Assembly: GCA_001695595.3 (NCBI GenBank) | Contig: MBPM02000005.1 | Span: forward strand, 1-64,000 | Origin: Plasmopara viticola | Taxonomy: Eukaryota > Oomycota > Peronosporomycetes > Peronosporales > Peronosporaceae | DNA: 64,000 nucleotides | Direction: 5' to 3' | Shown: in pieces, positions 46,706 through 56,598 of the stretch | How positions within the stretch are numbered: the stretch's first letter is position 1 | Layout of the letters: each line of letters opens with the position of its first letter | Made by a program: the position numbers and the translations under genes | The notes under the pieces: generated by a model | Database searches by the model: none | Told to the model about the DNA's origin: nothing | What the model saw: the letters and a program-made list of their open reading frames with translations, nothing else

Positions 46706-48645
46706 ATGCAGTTTGATATGCTTGCAGTGCTAAGCCTATACGTCAGTGCCTCCATCCTGTAATCGATTGATGCCCGAGATGCTCCAGCGGGAATTGCTCC
46801 TTGGCTCCTACGGGGACTACATTCACCACCCGCTTAAGCGCGATTGTGACCACCGCAAAAGACACCACGACATGGGCATTAATTGCACTATAGTCGGCGC
46901 CTGGAAGACGATAAATCCCAGGCCATCAAGTCAATAGACTACAGCTACGGCAAAGACGACTTTGATTACAAGGACTACGGCCACGATGCTTACGCCTGCA
47001 AGGACGACGACCACAACCACAAGAGCTTCGTGCACAAAGAACACAGCGGCTACAGCAAATTCGGCAAGGACTACGACGACTACAGCCATGAGTACCACGG
47101 CCACGGCAACGACTTCTACGGCCACGGCAACGACCACTACGGCCACGGCAACGACCACTACGGCCACGACAATGACAACTACGGTAACGGCAATGACTAC
47201 TATGGTTACGGCAAAGGATACGGTGGTAAAGCCTTTGGCTATTACCTGGACTACTATTCGTCATTTGACGGATTAATTACGCACAAGGATCCGTTCGTTG
47301 TGGATCAAAAACTTTACGAACTTTGGAGAGAGATTTGAGCCAAACGAAGGGGAAATCCACGTGCTGGTGGTGATTCCGGCCAAAGACCACACTTCCTCTC
47401 TATACACAGCAATTGCTGCCACGTTGTTTGAACGCACGTTCTTGAACGTTCCCAGTACCACGGATTCGAGAACTCAAAAACTGAAGCAGCAATTGGTGAA
47501 GGACTTCAAATGTGATTGTGGGAAAATTAGAACGGCGACTCGATGCTTCTTTGCATGGTGATGAAAGTTGGTCTACTGATTCCTGTTGCGATTGCATCTC
47601 ATCTTTTTCGACGAGAACACGATCGCCTCAAAGGTAATTTTGTGCAAATCGAGAATATTGACGTTGTGAATAACGGATTGCTGCTGTTCAGGCCGATCGC
47701 AAGCGCCTTCGATGATCTCGACATTGCGTTCCTTGTCGACAAGTACGATCTGTTCACATTAAATATTTATAATCCAACGATCTAGACGCACAGCTGCTCA
47801 TGGACAGCTTGACCCTAGAGCAATGAGATGTACTTGGAGGTGGATTTGTACCAGCATATTGGAGGGTAAGCACAAGTACAATCTACGCTCCAAATGCGCC
47901 GCGATTCAATGTGCTCACAACAGTCGGCGAGCTGGATGGTAAGGCACTTCGTTTTCCAAGCAGGTCAATACTGCAACCTTTAAGGCGCTCTTTGTACCAT
48001 CAAGCTCAGTTGGCCAGAGCAAAGGCGTTTACCCAAAGATGGGTGTCGAAAGATTATAGCTTCGATGACTTCTCGTCAGGAGGGTTTACACTGGAAGAAA
48101 AGATGATATTGCTATTTCTTGGCTATACAAACATCTCCGGAAGTTTGCCATAGCGACTTCAATCACATTATCGTGGACGGTGGGTTATATAAGTGTTCGT
48201 TTGCTGGGTCGATCTCACTGAAACACGTGTGGTTGGATAGAAGCGGCTCGGAAGGTGTGACGCTCGATGAACATAGACACCCGGAAGGCTATTTGCACAT
48301 GCTTCCGTTGTTGTGGACCAAGAACCCGAAGATTTTCAAAGACTACTTTAAGCCAGGAAAACCACGTGTCGGTAGTGATCTTATTATTATATGTTATTTT
48401 AAGTATGAATTGCATAATTGGCAAGCTACTTCGCGTTACTGTTACTATCGTACATGGTTAGATCATGTGGTATGCTTGAAACAAGTAAATCGTTTATTAA
48501 TTATGACTACTCAGTAAGGCGGTGCAAGACGTCCTGCAGCTGGTGCCGAACGTTCCGCAGCAAAAAAGGTGTTGCAGGACCCTCTTGGTCTATCACGCTT
48601 TTCGATCTGCGTGATTGTTTGTCACGAAGTCGAGGGGCTGGCTAA
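46706..48645 (+). pseudogene. Effector pseudogene copy 8 (B type, longest YGHGND frame)
   Basis: ATG at 46706, but the 19th codon is TAA where other copies have CAA. The Cys/His-rich frame is 46746-46937. The Tyr/His/Gly/Asp frame 46883-47338 (151 codons, no ATG) is the most complete: about five YGHGND-type hexamers, then a Gly/Tyr-rich stretch, ending ELWREI. The CRN linker is in a different frame (47298-47561: LWIKNFTNFGERFEPNEG, HVLVVIP) and runs to FKCDCGK before a one-base loss. HNH_2-like block 47543-47785, C-terminal block 47911-48153, second linker 48119-48517 (LPLLWTKNPKIFKDYFKP). The front half shares A-type changes (4 bp insertion) while the tail is B type, so it is a mosaic. Fewest lesions of the nine. 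Confidence 0.78.
47098..47215 (+). repeat. 18 bp coding minisatellite (YGHGND)
   Basis: Tandem units close to TACGGCCACGGCAACGAC. One frame gives YGHGND; the next frame gives a Thr/Ala-rich string. Repeat counts differ between copies: three to five, largest here. Confidence 0.85.
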
Positions 48646-48881
48646 AACTGTAGCAGATAATTGAATGCTTCATTATCTGGATTCCTGTCACCCCATTCAT
48701 TTGTAAGATAGATTTGTGAGGCATTTTGCGCAATACGCTGATGTCGAAGAATGCATCATACATGCTTATCACTGTGACGATAGTACAAAAAAGCCAAATG
48801 CAATCCTCATAGAAGACTCCATTTTAATGGTAAATAAAGAGGAATGAGATCATATCATAAAAAATATAGACTCACTATCAT

Positions 48882-49109
48882 TTGCACCAATTTGATGCTT
48901 CTGAGTCATGTGCATATAAACCGGACGCTTTTAACATCTTGTTGAATAGGCACGAATTAAGCACGAGTTTAAGCAGCGTCATCTACGCGTACAGTCGTGA
49001 TCAAATCATCAGAATATCGTGTCATGATATTAACAATACTGATCGACAATTTGGCCGTTGTAAGGTAAGAAGATGTACGTTTGTTTACCGTGAGAAACTA
49101 TACATTTAA
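48882..49109 (+). CDS. Conserved 75-codon block MHQFDASE, U5 copy
   Basis: Same translation as the U1 and U4 copies. Between the second linker (48517) and this block, frames with DRFVRHFAQYADVEECIIHA and NAILIEDSILMVNKEE look like further parts of one C-terminal domain interrupted by stops. It follows the HVSVVI-type linker as a CRN payload would. Family not recognised. Confidence 0.42.
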   Translation: MHQFDASESCAYKPDAFNILLNRHELSTSLSSVIYAYSRDQIIRISCHDINNTDRQFGRCKVRRCTFVYREKLYI

Positions 49110-52100
49110 TTGTGACGTAGCTAAAGGAGCTTGTCGATAGAAAGTCGACCCAAAAACAGCACTTTCAAGTCTGCTAAATGGTTTGTATATGTTGATCGAA
49201 AAGCAATATTTTAGATTAGAACATGCCTCACAAAACATTTTTCTTGGTACGTCAAATGTCAGGGATAAATTTCCTATATAAGCTATCCAGGCTCGAAGTG
49301 TCCGAATAGATCATGATGAAGGTAACACTTGCTCTTTAAAACTCATCATTTAGTTTGTGTAGAACAATGCATCATCCACAGCCGCTTAATGTGTGCAGTA
49401 GAGACCACAGTTGAAGACCATCCATTCTTCTTCCTTTGTTAAAAGGAAAGTAAAGTGATTACGTGCATCTCCGTTCGCCTTTATCCCTATGCGAAGGCAA
49501 AGCCTAATTATACGAATGTTCGCATAGCTGTTCTACTTTTCTTTCGTCAGACATCTATCTCGTCGGCCGGTATCTCGTCGTGCGTGTGATAGTCAAGCTT
49601 GCTCCCGTCTGCATCCACCACTCAGTAAAAGGGAGCGACTTCATACTTGCACTGATTGAATCAGATCAGTGCAGCTGCTTTTGAGCAATTTTAGTGAAAA
49701 ATGTTTCTTTTAGCACGTTTCGGTTCAACTTTGCTGCATAATTGGTTATGCTGGAGCTAGCAATCGTTCTTTTTGTCGATGAAATTCAAGCACGACAACA
49801 TTCTCGAGCAGCCGAGCTAGTACTTTTGATGGCTATGACATTGCTAGAATCTGAAGTTTGCTAAAATGAACGAAAACGTTTCTGCATCAGAATAACATGC
49901 GTCGTAGCACTGTCGTTGATTGGATATGTCTACTTCTTTGTTCGCATTGATGCCAGTAAAGCTTGAAAAACATTGCGGCTTAGTATCGCAGTCATTTAAA
50001 TAAAATGTCTTGAAGCTAGCATTTTAGTAAGGACTTGCTTACTCGCATCTGGACTTAACATATTGTCGCTAAGGTGTTAGAACTTGCAACGAAACCAAGT
50101 TGCTCGATAAGCCTCCACTCAATTATCAAGCATAACGCACTCGGACGATTTGTCGTTCGAGTCTTGCACCAAACGTAAAAGTTATATTTATGTACAACTT
50201 ATCATCACGCTGGCGCTTGCCATTCTGTCACTACTCAAAGTAATGCTCGCAACGACTTGTGCTACCATAACTAATTGCTAATATCGAAAATTGTATACTG
50301 TCAATGATGGCATGTGTCGCTCATCATCGCTCATCGGGTCACATTGGGGTCGCAAGCTCTGCTTTTTATCGAGTAGCAGCCTAGCCACACGTTTGTCGGA
50401 CGTGTTGTGTGTTAGATGTCGATAGTGCTTTGTCACAATTTACTATAAAGGATGATACAAAAACGATTGTATGATGAATCGCTGACGTAGAAGAATGCTA
50501 AGCTGTGATTTTTGTCCTACGCCTCCTGTCCGAACATACATTGGCCGGTCGGTATAGACCATACACCTTACAGTACGATGAAAGCCGTGTAGTTTGTGTT
50601 ACGGCAAAGAAAGTTTTACGACTTTATAGTAATCCCCAAGAAGAATGATGTTCCAGCCAGCTTATTTGATATACAATTCGATCCTTTCTAAGCTGCACCC
50701 GACCTATTTTTACGGTAGCAGTACAAAGACTACGATGTGTCGCTTAATTTGCTGTAAGTAGCTTGAGGACCGGGCACGATAATCACCCTCAGCGAATCAC
50801 TACAGGCATCGAGAGGTTTGAGATTTGCGCATCTTGTGGTACTGTCGATACCGCCTTTTCATATTGGCTGTCTGACAGTGTTATCATTACTGACAGTCTG
50901 TCAATAGTTTGCTATGCACAAGGTCTTCTCCGCGTTCCTTTGCTCCACTGTTATGGCCAGCGAACAATGCAATTGAGTATAGAGTAGCGGCGTATTTGGA
51001 AGTGGTAGACCTTTTTAGTCGGTATTAGACAATGTGAAGCATGGCTTTCTCTCTTGCTGGAGATTGGAGCAAGGAGAAGCTAGTGGCGGGACCATTTATG
51101 TTACATATAGCAAATACTTTCTAAATTATGTACCATACGTTGCAATGCTCTCTTTTTTGGTAAAAGGTCGAATGTGTCCTTTCTGAGGAATTTGAGTACG
51201 TTCAGATGCTCAAATTGATGAGCGCTTAAAACGGCATCGTCAACAATCCTTCTTTGATGCTTTGTCCAGGCCATCCTTTAACTTGTTCTGCATCTCTCCA
51301 TTTGTGTGACGCTATTGGTACAGTTCGAGTTTTCAGGCCCACAACAGTGTAATATATCGGCTCTTGTAAACTTTTCGAGGATGTAATCTCACATTGAACC
51401 CCGACAGGAGAGAAGGTCTAAGCTTCGTGAAAGAAATTTAATGAAGTTTTTCTTTATGTTCTCGTCGTTTATTCCTTAAGCTTGGTTCGCTGGTTGATCC
51501 GACCTGACAGGTCGTAGGATAGGTGGTGTGCGCTGAGACAAAGTCTATACTAGACTGCGCGCGGTGTGCGCAATTGACTAATTCGCTACTGTGTCGCTAA
51601 AAGCCCCCTTACTATATTGGGACTTGACTACTCCCGATAGCAGGTAGAGCGCGGTCATGTTTTCCGCCCAAGCTCAACTCTGGGTCGACATGTAGCTTAC
51701 GGTGTTTGTGTGGGACAAAACATTTGTTTACCACAAGAACATTGGCCAATCGTGTGGCTGATAGAACTTGAATGCTTGAGCCTTTATTTTTTAAATATAT
51801 TACATTTTTTTTAAAATGAACACCCAACCTGAAGCTTCTATAGAAGTGGGTGCGAATCGGGCGCTATACCGGCTAGAGTGTAGCACAAAATACTTGTATG
51901 CTTTGTCTGATAACTATTGTGCCTGTTTGGACACGTACACCTTGCTGACTTTAGAGGTTGTTGACGGATGATAAAAATTGTGAATAGAACGCGGCTGACC
52001 TACTACGCAAGTGAATCATACTCCAACTAATACGTGAGCCATAGTTGTGCAATTAATGAGAACTTATCAAGCCGATTACATTGTGCTTCATACGATCGTG

Positions 52101-54030
52101 TGTTGCTAGTAGTTGGAATGGATCGGGCCACCTACCTGGTCATATATGTTTGGTCTTCCCATTGACCGCGCATCAAATTGAGTGTGTCAAATGACGCTAA
52201 GTATCTGATCGATCGATCGCTTGTGACCCAGCTTTCCTTTTAGCCAATAGACTACCAGTATCATCAGCGATTGACTATTGGTATCGCATCGGCTCTTTGA
52301 ACTCAAATATCGATGCCTTCGAGTGCTGAATACAGTGGTCGTAAGCGATGGTTACAAGCGTCTTCTATATGTTGGCAAGAGAATGCATAATGACGACATG
52401 GACGACTTTTGGGCGTCAAGAATTAACGCACCATTTCGACTTTAATGGAAAGTTGACCATGACACTATGGATAACATAACAAAAAAATCGCCTTATTATA
52501 TTGCATTGAACATAGCAAGGAGGGCTAATTGGAGTACAGGGCGAGCTATTTTATATAACATAGCAAGGAGGGCTAATTGGAGTACAGGGCGAGCTAAAAC
52601 ATCTTCATTGGTTTTTTTGTTACAGTATAGAGAAAATGTATCTTCCGTGTGAGAACAGCACACAATCAAGGCAACGATCGTGCCCCGAGAGGCTGGAAAT
52701 GAACTCAAGCGCTGAGCCGCCCTTGGCTGCGATTGACTCCATCTCACCCACGCTCCACAACTTGATCTCCTTGTCGCACTCCCGTTGTCAGAAGTGGCTT
52801 GTCAGACGTCGTTGCGGTTTCATTGTTTGATCGTAGAAAGTTTAATGACAAAATAGCCTCATTGAGCCCCGTAGGGCCACAGTGTAGCCGGATTCCGGGT
52901 GTCGCCATGCGCACCGGCGGGACTTTGAGCTTCGACGTGACTAATGACGATTCAAGGTTTTTTCAAAACCACTCAAAGTCATAACCCCATGACTAGTACC
53001 GATCCTAAGTATCCCAAAGCAAATAGCCTCTAGAGTGGGTACTATTAAACTATTTGATATGTCCGTGTGAAATACGCAAACAGCATATATTAGACGCTGA
53101 CTTGCTGACTGTAGTATTGACACAATAAAAGCTGCTAATGCCGATCTAAACTTGAGCAGTTCGATAATGGAAATTGGTCGAAGATTTTAAGGTTTGCAGT
53201 AAAACAAATTTCGTGTCTGTTCGCACTGAGAAGGAACTGCATAGTAGCAGATAAAGTCTAATTCTCAATTGTTGTCAAGATTACTGTGACGTATAGTTCC
53301 ATTTAAATTAGCGACTGTAAACAGCATGGCCATAGATGACTGTATGGTACGGTCAACCGAGACCATATAGTCGAGTGAGGTCGTCTAGCCGTATGCTGTA
53401 TGATCAAATTACAAAACACCATTTAAATGTTAAATTTGTTGCTGTTAAGGCCATCTTTGAATTCAAAGCTGTGTAGCCTACAACAGAAGCGGTTGTGGCG
53501 TCGTCCTCAAGTAAATTTACCGTGTTAGAAGCAGTCTTTTGCGTTTAAGACCGTAAGCTGAATTTTGAACGTCTTCTGAAGACGAGTCCAATGCACGATG
53601 AAATTATATGATGATAAAGCGACATTTGCACTATAACTTATTCCACTCTTTTTACACACTCCTTGACCCCCATCCCTACACTATTAGAAACAAACAAAAA
53701 AATAAAAATCCAATTTTGACAAGCCCCATCCTATGGTGTCAATGGGCAGAAAACACTGAAGCACAAAACTATAATAATTTAAATATTCAATATAATTACG
53801 GACGCAGAAAATCAACACAACATTTGTTTAGTCAAGTGGTTGGTCTTTTTTAATCTAAATGTAACATAAATGTCAAGAAACAGCTACCATTACGCGATGA
53901 AGTAATTACAGTATCTTTTCGTAACAGAATTACAAAATATGAATCAGTCGTGAGTTAATTAAATTGTGATCCTGAATTATCTTCTATAACATAAACGAGC
54001 ATACCCCATATACCACATACACTACAAAAA
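49110..54030. repeat. U5 interior: degenerate, no intact gene
   Basis: Reverse order of the U4 interior. Contains a 40 bp duplication (52509-52548 and 52557-52596) and the CxxC block at 50763-50987. No recognisable domain. Confidence 0.6.
52509..52596. repeat. 40 bp direct duplication private to U5
   Basis: aacatagcaaggagggctaa and onward occurs at 52509-52548 and again at 52557-52596, separated by 8 bp. Single copy in the other units. Confidence 0.9.
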
Positions 54031-54258
54031 ATGTCTGAGTTTGGAAAATATAAAAGGAAATCTCCTGAGGAAGTCCATGAGCAAAATGCCTCGTACTGTC
54101 GATGGTTATACAACGAACAATTGGAAGACTCGAATATCAGGCGCTTTTTAGACGGCAAGTTCCAAGCTGGAGACGATAGCTATATCGTGCGTCGGGTCAA
54201 ACATAAAAACAAGTCCGTTAAGTGGATTGTTGAAAACGATAAGCTACACTCCAGTTAA
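54031..54258 (+). CDS. Small protein with two GKxK...W motifs (ancestral form of MSEFE protein)
   Basis: 75 codons from a clear ATG. The first motif is FGKYKRKSPEEVHEQNASYC followed by RWL; the second is VKHKNKSVKWIVENDK. The pattern (F/G)GK(Y/H)K.K...EEV...D..Y..WL is what I know from DUF3820-type and ExoX-C-like domains, including giant-virus proteins; assignment from memory of the pattern only. In U1-U4 the first motif is replaced by a short MSEFE duplication, and the protein is 94 codons because a stop here (54256) is absent there. Homology continues past that stop (NKYPSFKNK), so this copy may itself be slightly truncated. It is convergent with copy 9. Confidence 0.5.
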   Translation: MSEFGKYKRKSPEEVHEQNASYCRWLYNEQLEDSNIRRFLDGKFQAGDDSYIVRRVKHKNKSVKWIVENDKLHSS

Positions 54259-54559
54259 TGGTTTAAATATATATCTATCATGAATAAATATCCATCATTC
54301 AAAAATAAGTTGAACGAATGTACGGCATAAGAATTAGCTACTGTTTTTTTGGTCTTCTCTTTGATTTAAACCTGTTAGCTGCTTGTCGAGGTTCTGTAAT
54401 TAGCGCGAAGCTCTTCTTGTCTAACAGGATATCAGATCCTACAGGTGATTAGAATGAACGAGCGTTATGGCTGTCGCGCCGCTTCTATTCAACCACACGT
54501 GTTTCAATGGAATGGACCCGGCGAACAAACAGCTATATCACCGTCCACGATAATTTGAT

Positions 54560-55497
54560 TGAAGTCGCTATGGCGAACTTTTGGAGATGTTTATATTGCT
54601 TAGAATAGCAATTTCATCTTTTCTTCCAGTGTGATCCTTTTTGACGAGAAGTCATCTCGACACCCATCCTTCGATAATCGCCTTTGTTCTGGCCAAGTGA
54701 GCTTGATGGTAGAAACAGCGCCTAAGAGGAAGTAGTATTGACCTGCTTGGAAAACGAAGTGCCTTATTCAACAACTCGCCAAATGCTGTGAGCACATTAA
54801 ACCGCGGCGCATTTGAAGCGTAAATTGGACTTGTGCTTGTCCTCCAATACGCTGGTACGAATCCACCTCCAAGTGCATCCCATTGCTGTTGTGTCAAGCT
54901 GTCCATGAGCAGCTGTGCGTCTTGATCGTTGATTTAAATATCCCTAATGTGAATAGATTGTGCTTGTCTACAAGGAACGCAACGTCGAGATCATCGGAGG
55001 CGCTTGCGATCGGCCTGAACAACAGCGATCCGTTTCTCAAATCGTCAATATCCTCGATTTGCCCAAAATCACCTTTCAAGCAATCGTGTTCTCGTCGGGA
55101 AATATGAGATGCAATCACAACAGGGCTCAGTAGACCGATAGTCCTTGTCGTTGCCGTAGTAGTCGTTGCCGTGGCCGTAGAAGTCGTTGCCTTGGCCGTA
55201 GTTTTCATGGCCGTAGTCGTCGTAGTCCTTGCCATACTTGCTATAGCCGTATCCTTTGCTGCGTTCTTTGTACCCATAGCTCTTGTGACTGGTCGTCAAC
55301 CTTGTAGGCGTAAGCATCGTGGCCGTTGTCCTTGTGATCGTAGTCGTTTTTGCCGTAGCTGTAGTTGCTCGGTGGCCTGGAATATATCGTTTTCCAGGCA
55401 CCGACGATAGTGCAATGCCCACGTCGTGATGTCCTTTGCGGTGGTCACAATCGCGCTCGGGCGGGTTGTGACTGTAGTTTTCCGCAAAGAAAGACAT
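54560..55497 (-). pseudogene. Effector pseudogene copy 9 (diverged, lacks CRN linker)
   Basis: The first ATG is at 55497 (MSFFAENYSHNPP). The hydrophobic signal part of other copies is absent. The frame 55069-55497 shifts, then reads YGKDYDDYGHENYGQGNDFY with more repeats and an extra KERSKGYGYSKYG block. The repeat then joins directly to the HNH_2-like part (about 55130 onward: VVIASHISRREHDC, RNGSLLFRP). The CRN linker, HVLVV motif and about 370 bp are missing, by deletion or never acquired. C-terminal block 54652-54906. Most diverged copy, at the array edge. Confidence 0.7.
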
Positions 55498-55500
55498 CCA

Positions 55501-56252
55501 TCTTATTAATCTTAAGACAAAAGAGCCCCACCAGTCTTGATCTTATGGAGGTACGAAGTCTTAAGGCTCAGTTGGTTTGAGATTGTAGACTTCATGGCAA
55601 TTAAGTCCTTGGCATTGCCTCTGTATGCCCGTGTTAAGACATAATGTGAACGCACCAAATTGTGCTCGCCGTCATATCAAATAATAATTGCACTCCCAGT
55701 CGATTGTAAATTATTGTTGGCACGGCTGAATAGTCTCTCGATCCATTTATAGTAATCTAATATTATTTAGTAAATCATGTTAGCCAAGAGAGAAATATAT
55801 ATTTAGACAATAACCTCATATTAATAGCAAGCCGGAAAGCTTATTTAGAATTTGACTAGACTTTACCTGCGATTATTAAAAACAATCTTCTCAAGAATTA
55901 AGCGCTTTGACTCATCTCGTCTTAAAACGAGCTTAGATTCCACTCTTTTTGAGACACAGAAGCGCACCTTGGCTTATTCGTAAGGAGATTGGCAGGACGA
56001 GCGTGCAAAAGCAAATCAGTGCGTATTTCAGCTCAGGAATCGTAAGCGCACAATCCGAATTGTCACTTCTATTTGCTTTACTCACACCGCTATTCCTCAA
56101 ACACCTCGATAGCATATTTGGTAGTAATCGTTTCAATATCTGGCAATAACGATAGTTTGAGGACGAGAACAACAAAAATAGAACCTTAATTTGTCACTGG
56201 CTGGGTAGGTCATTTTCGCTTTATCGGAAACCAACCCGAAGTATTTGCCACG
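55501..56252. other. Single-copy intergenic DNA
   Basis: The array ends at about 55500. The next 750 bp are AT-rich with no supported gene. A TCATTTT-type block about 30 bp upstream of the ATG at 56253 (gtcattttcgctttatcgg) could be an initiator for that gene. Confidence 0.5.
56208..56226 (+). promoter_or_regulatory. Initiator-like TCATTTTCGC
   Basis: Located about 40 bp upstream of the ATG at 56253 and similar to the blocks in the effector spacers and to the oomycete initiator core. Inference. Confidence 0.35.
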
Positions 56253-56598
56253 ATGGCGTCCGCAGGCAAAATTAAGGAGATTGATTACATCTCAAAACAA
56301 GCCAACCTTACGGCACAAATAGAGAGCGAGCGCCAAGCCGCCAAAAATTGGTGGGACGAATACGGATTATGCTACTTGGAGAATGCACGGTCTGAAGACT
56401 TTACTTATGACAATCGTGTTCTGGCTTTAAAAAATAAGCTCGTAGACTCCAAGTAAGTGTCACGTTGAGTTTGCTTAAAAAAAATTCTTAGCTGACCTGC
56501 ATGATCCATTCTTTAGATTTCAACATGCAACATTACACACAACCAGCACAGAGTACGGCTGCAGACCGCCATTCAAGGATTTTAGGAAGAAACGTTGA
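56253..56598 (+). CDS. Small conserved-looking two-exon protein (93 residues)
   Basis: Exon 1 is 56253-56452, the intron 56453-56516 (64 nt, GTAAGT...CTTTAG), and exon 2 56517-56598. Without splicing the frame stops one codon after the donor; with splicing it continues to KKR and TGA. The start lies in a good context (cgATGg). The product is hydrophilic: exon 1 is helical and charged (IESERQAAKNWWDEYG), exon 2 ends TTSTEYGCRPPFKDFRKK. The (S/T)EYG...PP pattern recalls small microtubule-inner or ciliary proteins, and oomycetes have flagellate zoospores, but I cannot name a family. No membrane segment. Codon use looks normal and no lesion is seen, unlike the array. Confidence 0.7.
56453..56516 (+). 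other. 64 nt intron
   Basis: Donor GTAAGT, a branch-like gctgac at about 56490, acceptor ctttag. Length is typical for oomycete introns. Removal keeps the frame open for 26 more codons. Confidence 0.7.

Larger units (their letters stand above)
46706..55497 (-). repeat. Array unit U5 (inverted, most diverged)
   Basis: Mirror image of U4: B-type copy 8, interior in reverse order, MSEFE-family frame on the plus strand, then A-side copy 9. Differences from the other units are more numerous toward its right end, suggesting the oldest part of the array. Confidence 0.85.
1..55500. repeat. Amplified effector-pseudogene array with inverted end units
   Basis: The same 9-10 kb segment recurs six times, recognised by identical series of short translated blocks in the same order. 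Units at 8522, 16256, 26062 and 36621 run in one direction. The first unit (ending 7947) and the last (46706-55497) run in the opposite direction. Each full unit has an A-type effector pseudogene facing inward at one end and a B-type copy facing inward at the other. The array stops sharply near 55.5 kb, after which the sequence is single copy. The left limit is outside the window. Unit identity is clear by eye; exact percentages would need a self dot plot. Confidence 0.93.

Noticed and set aside
47098..47215. CRISPR-like array
   Set aside because: The 18 bp units are contiguous without spacers and encode a peptide repeat in a eukaryotic context.
47208..47300. An intron that would bring the YGHGND frame and the CRN linker into register in copy 8
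   Set aside because: GT and AG pairs exist (for example gtaaag to cacaag, 62 nt) but that pair gives the third frame, not the linker frame; no convincing branch site.
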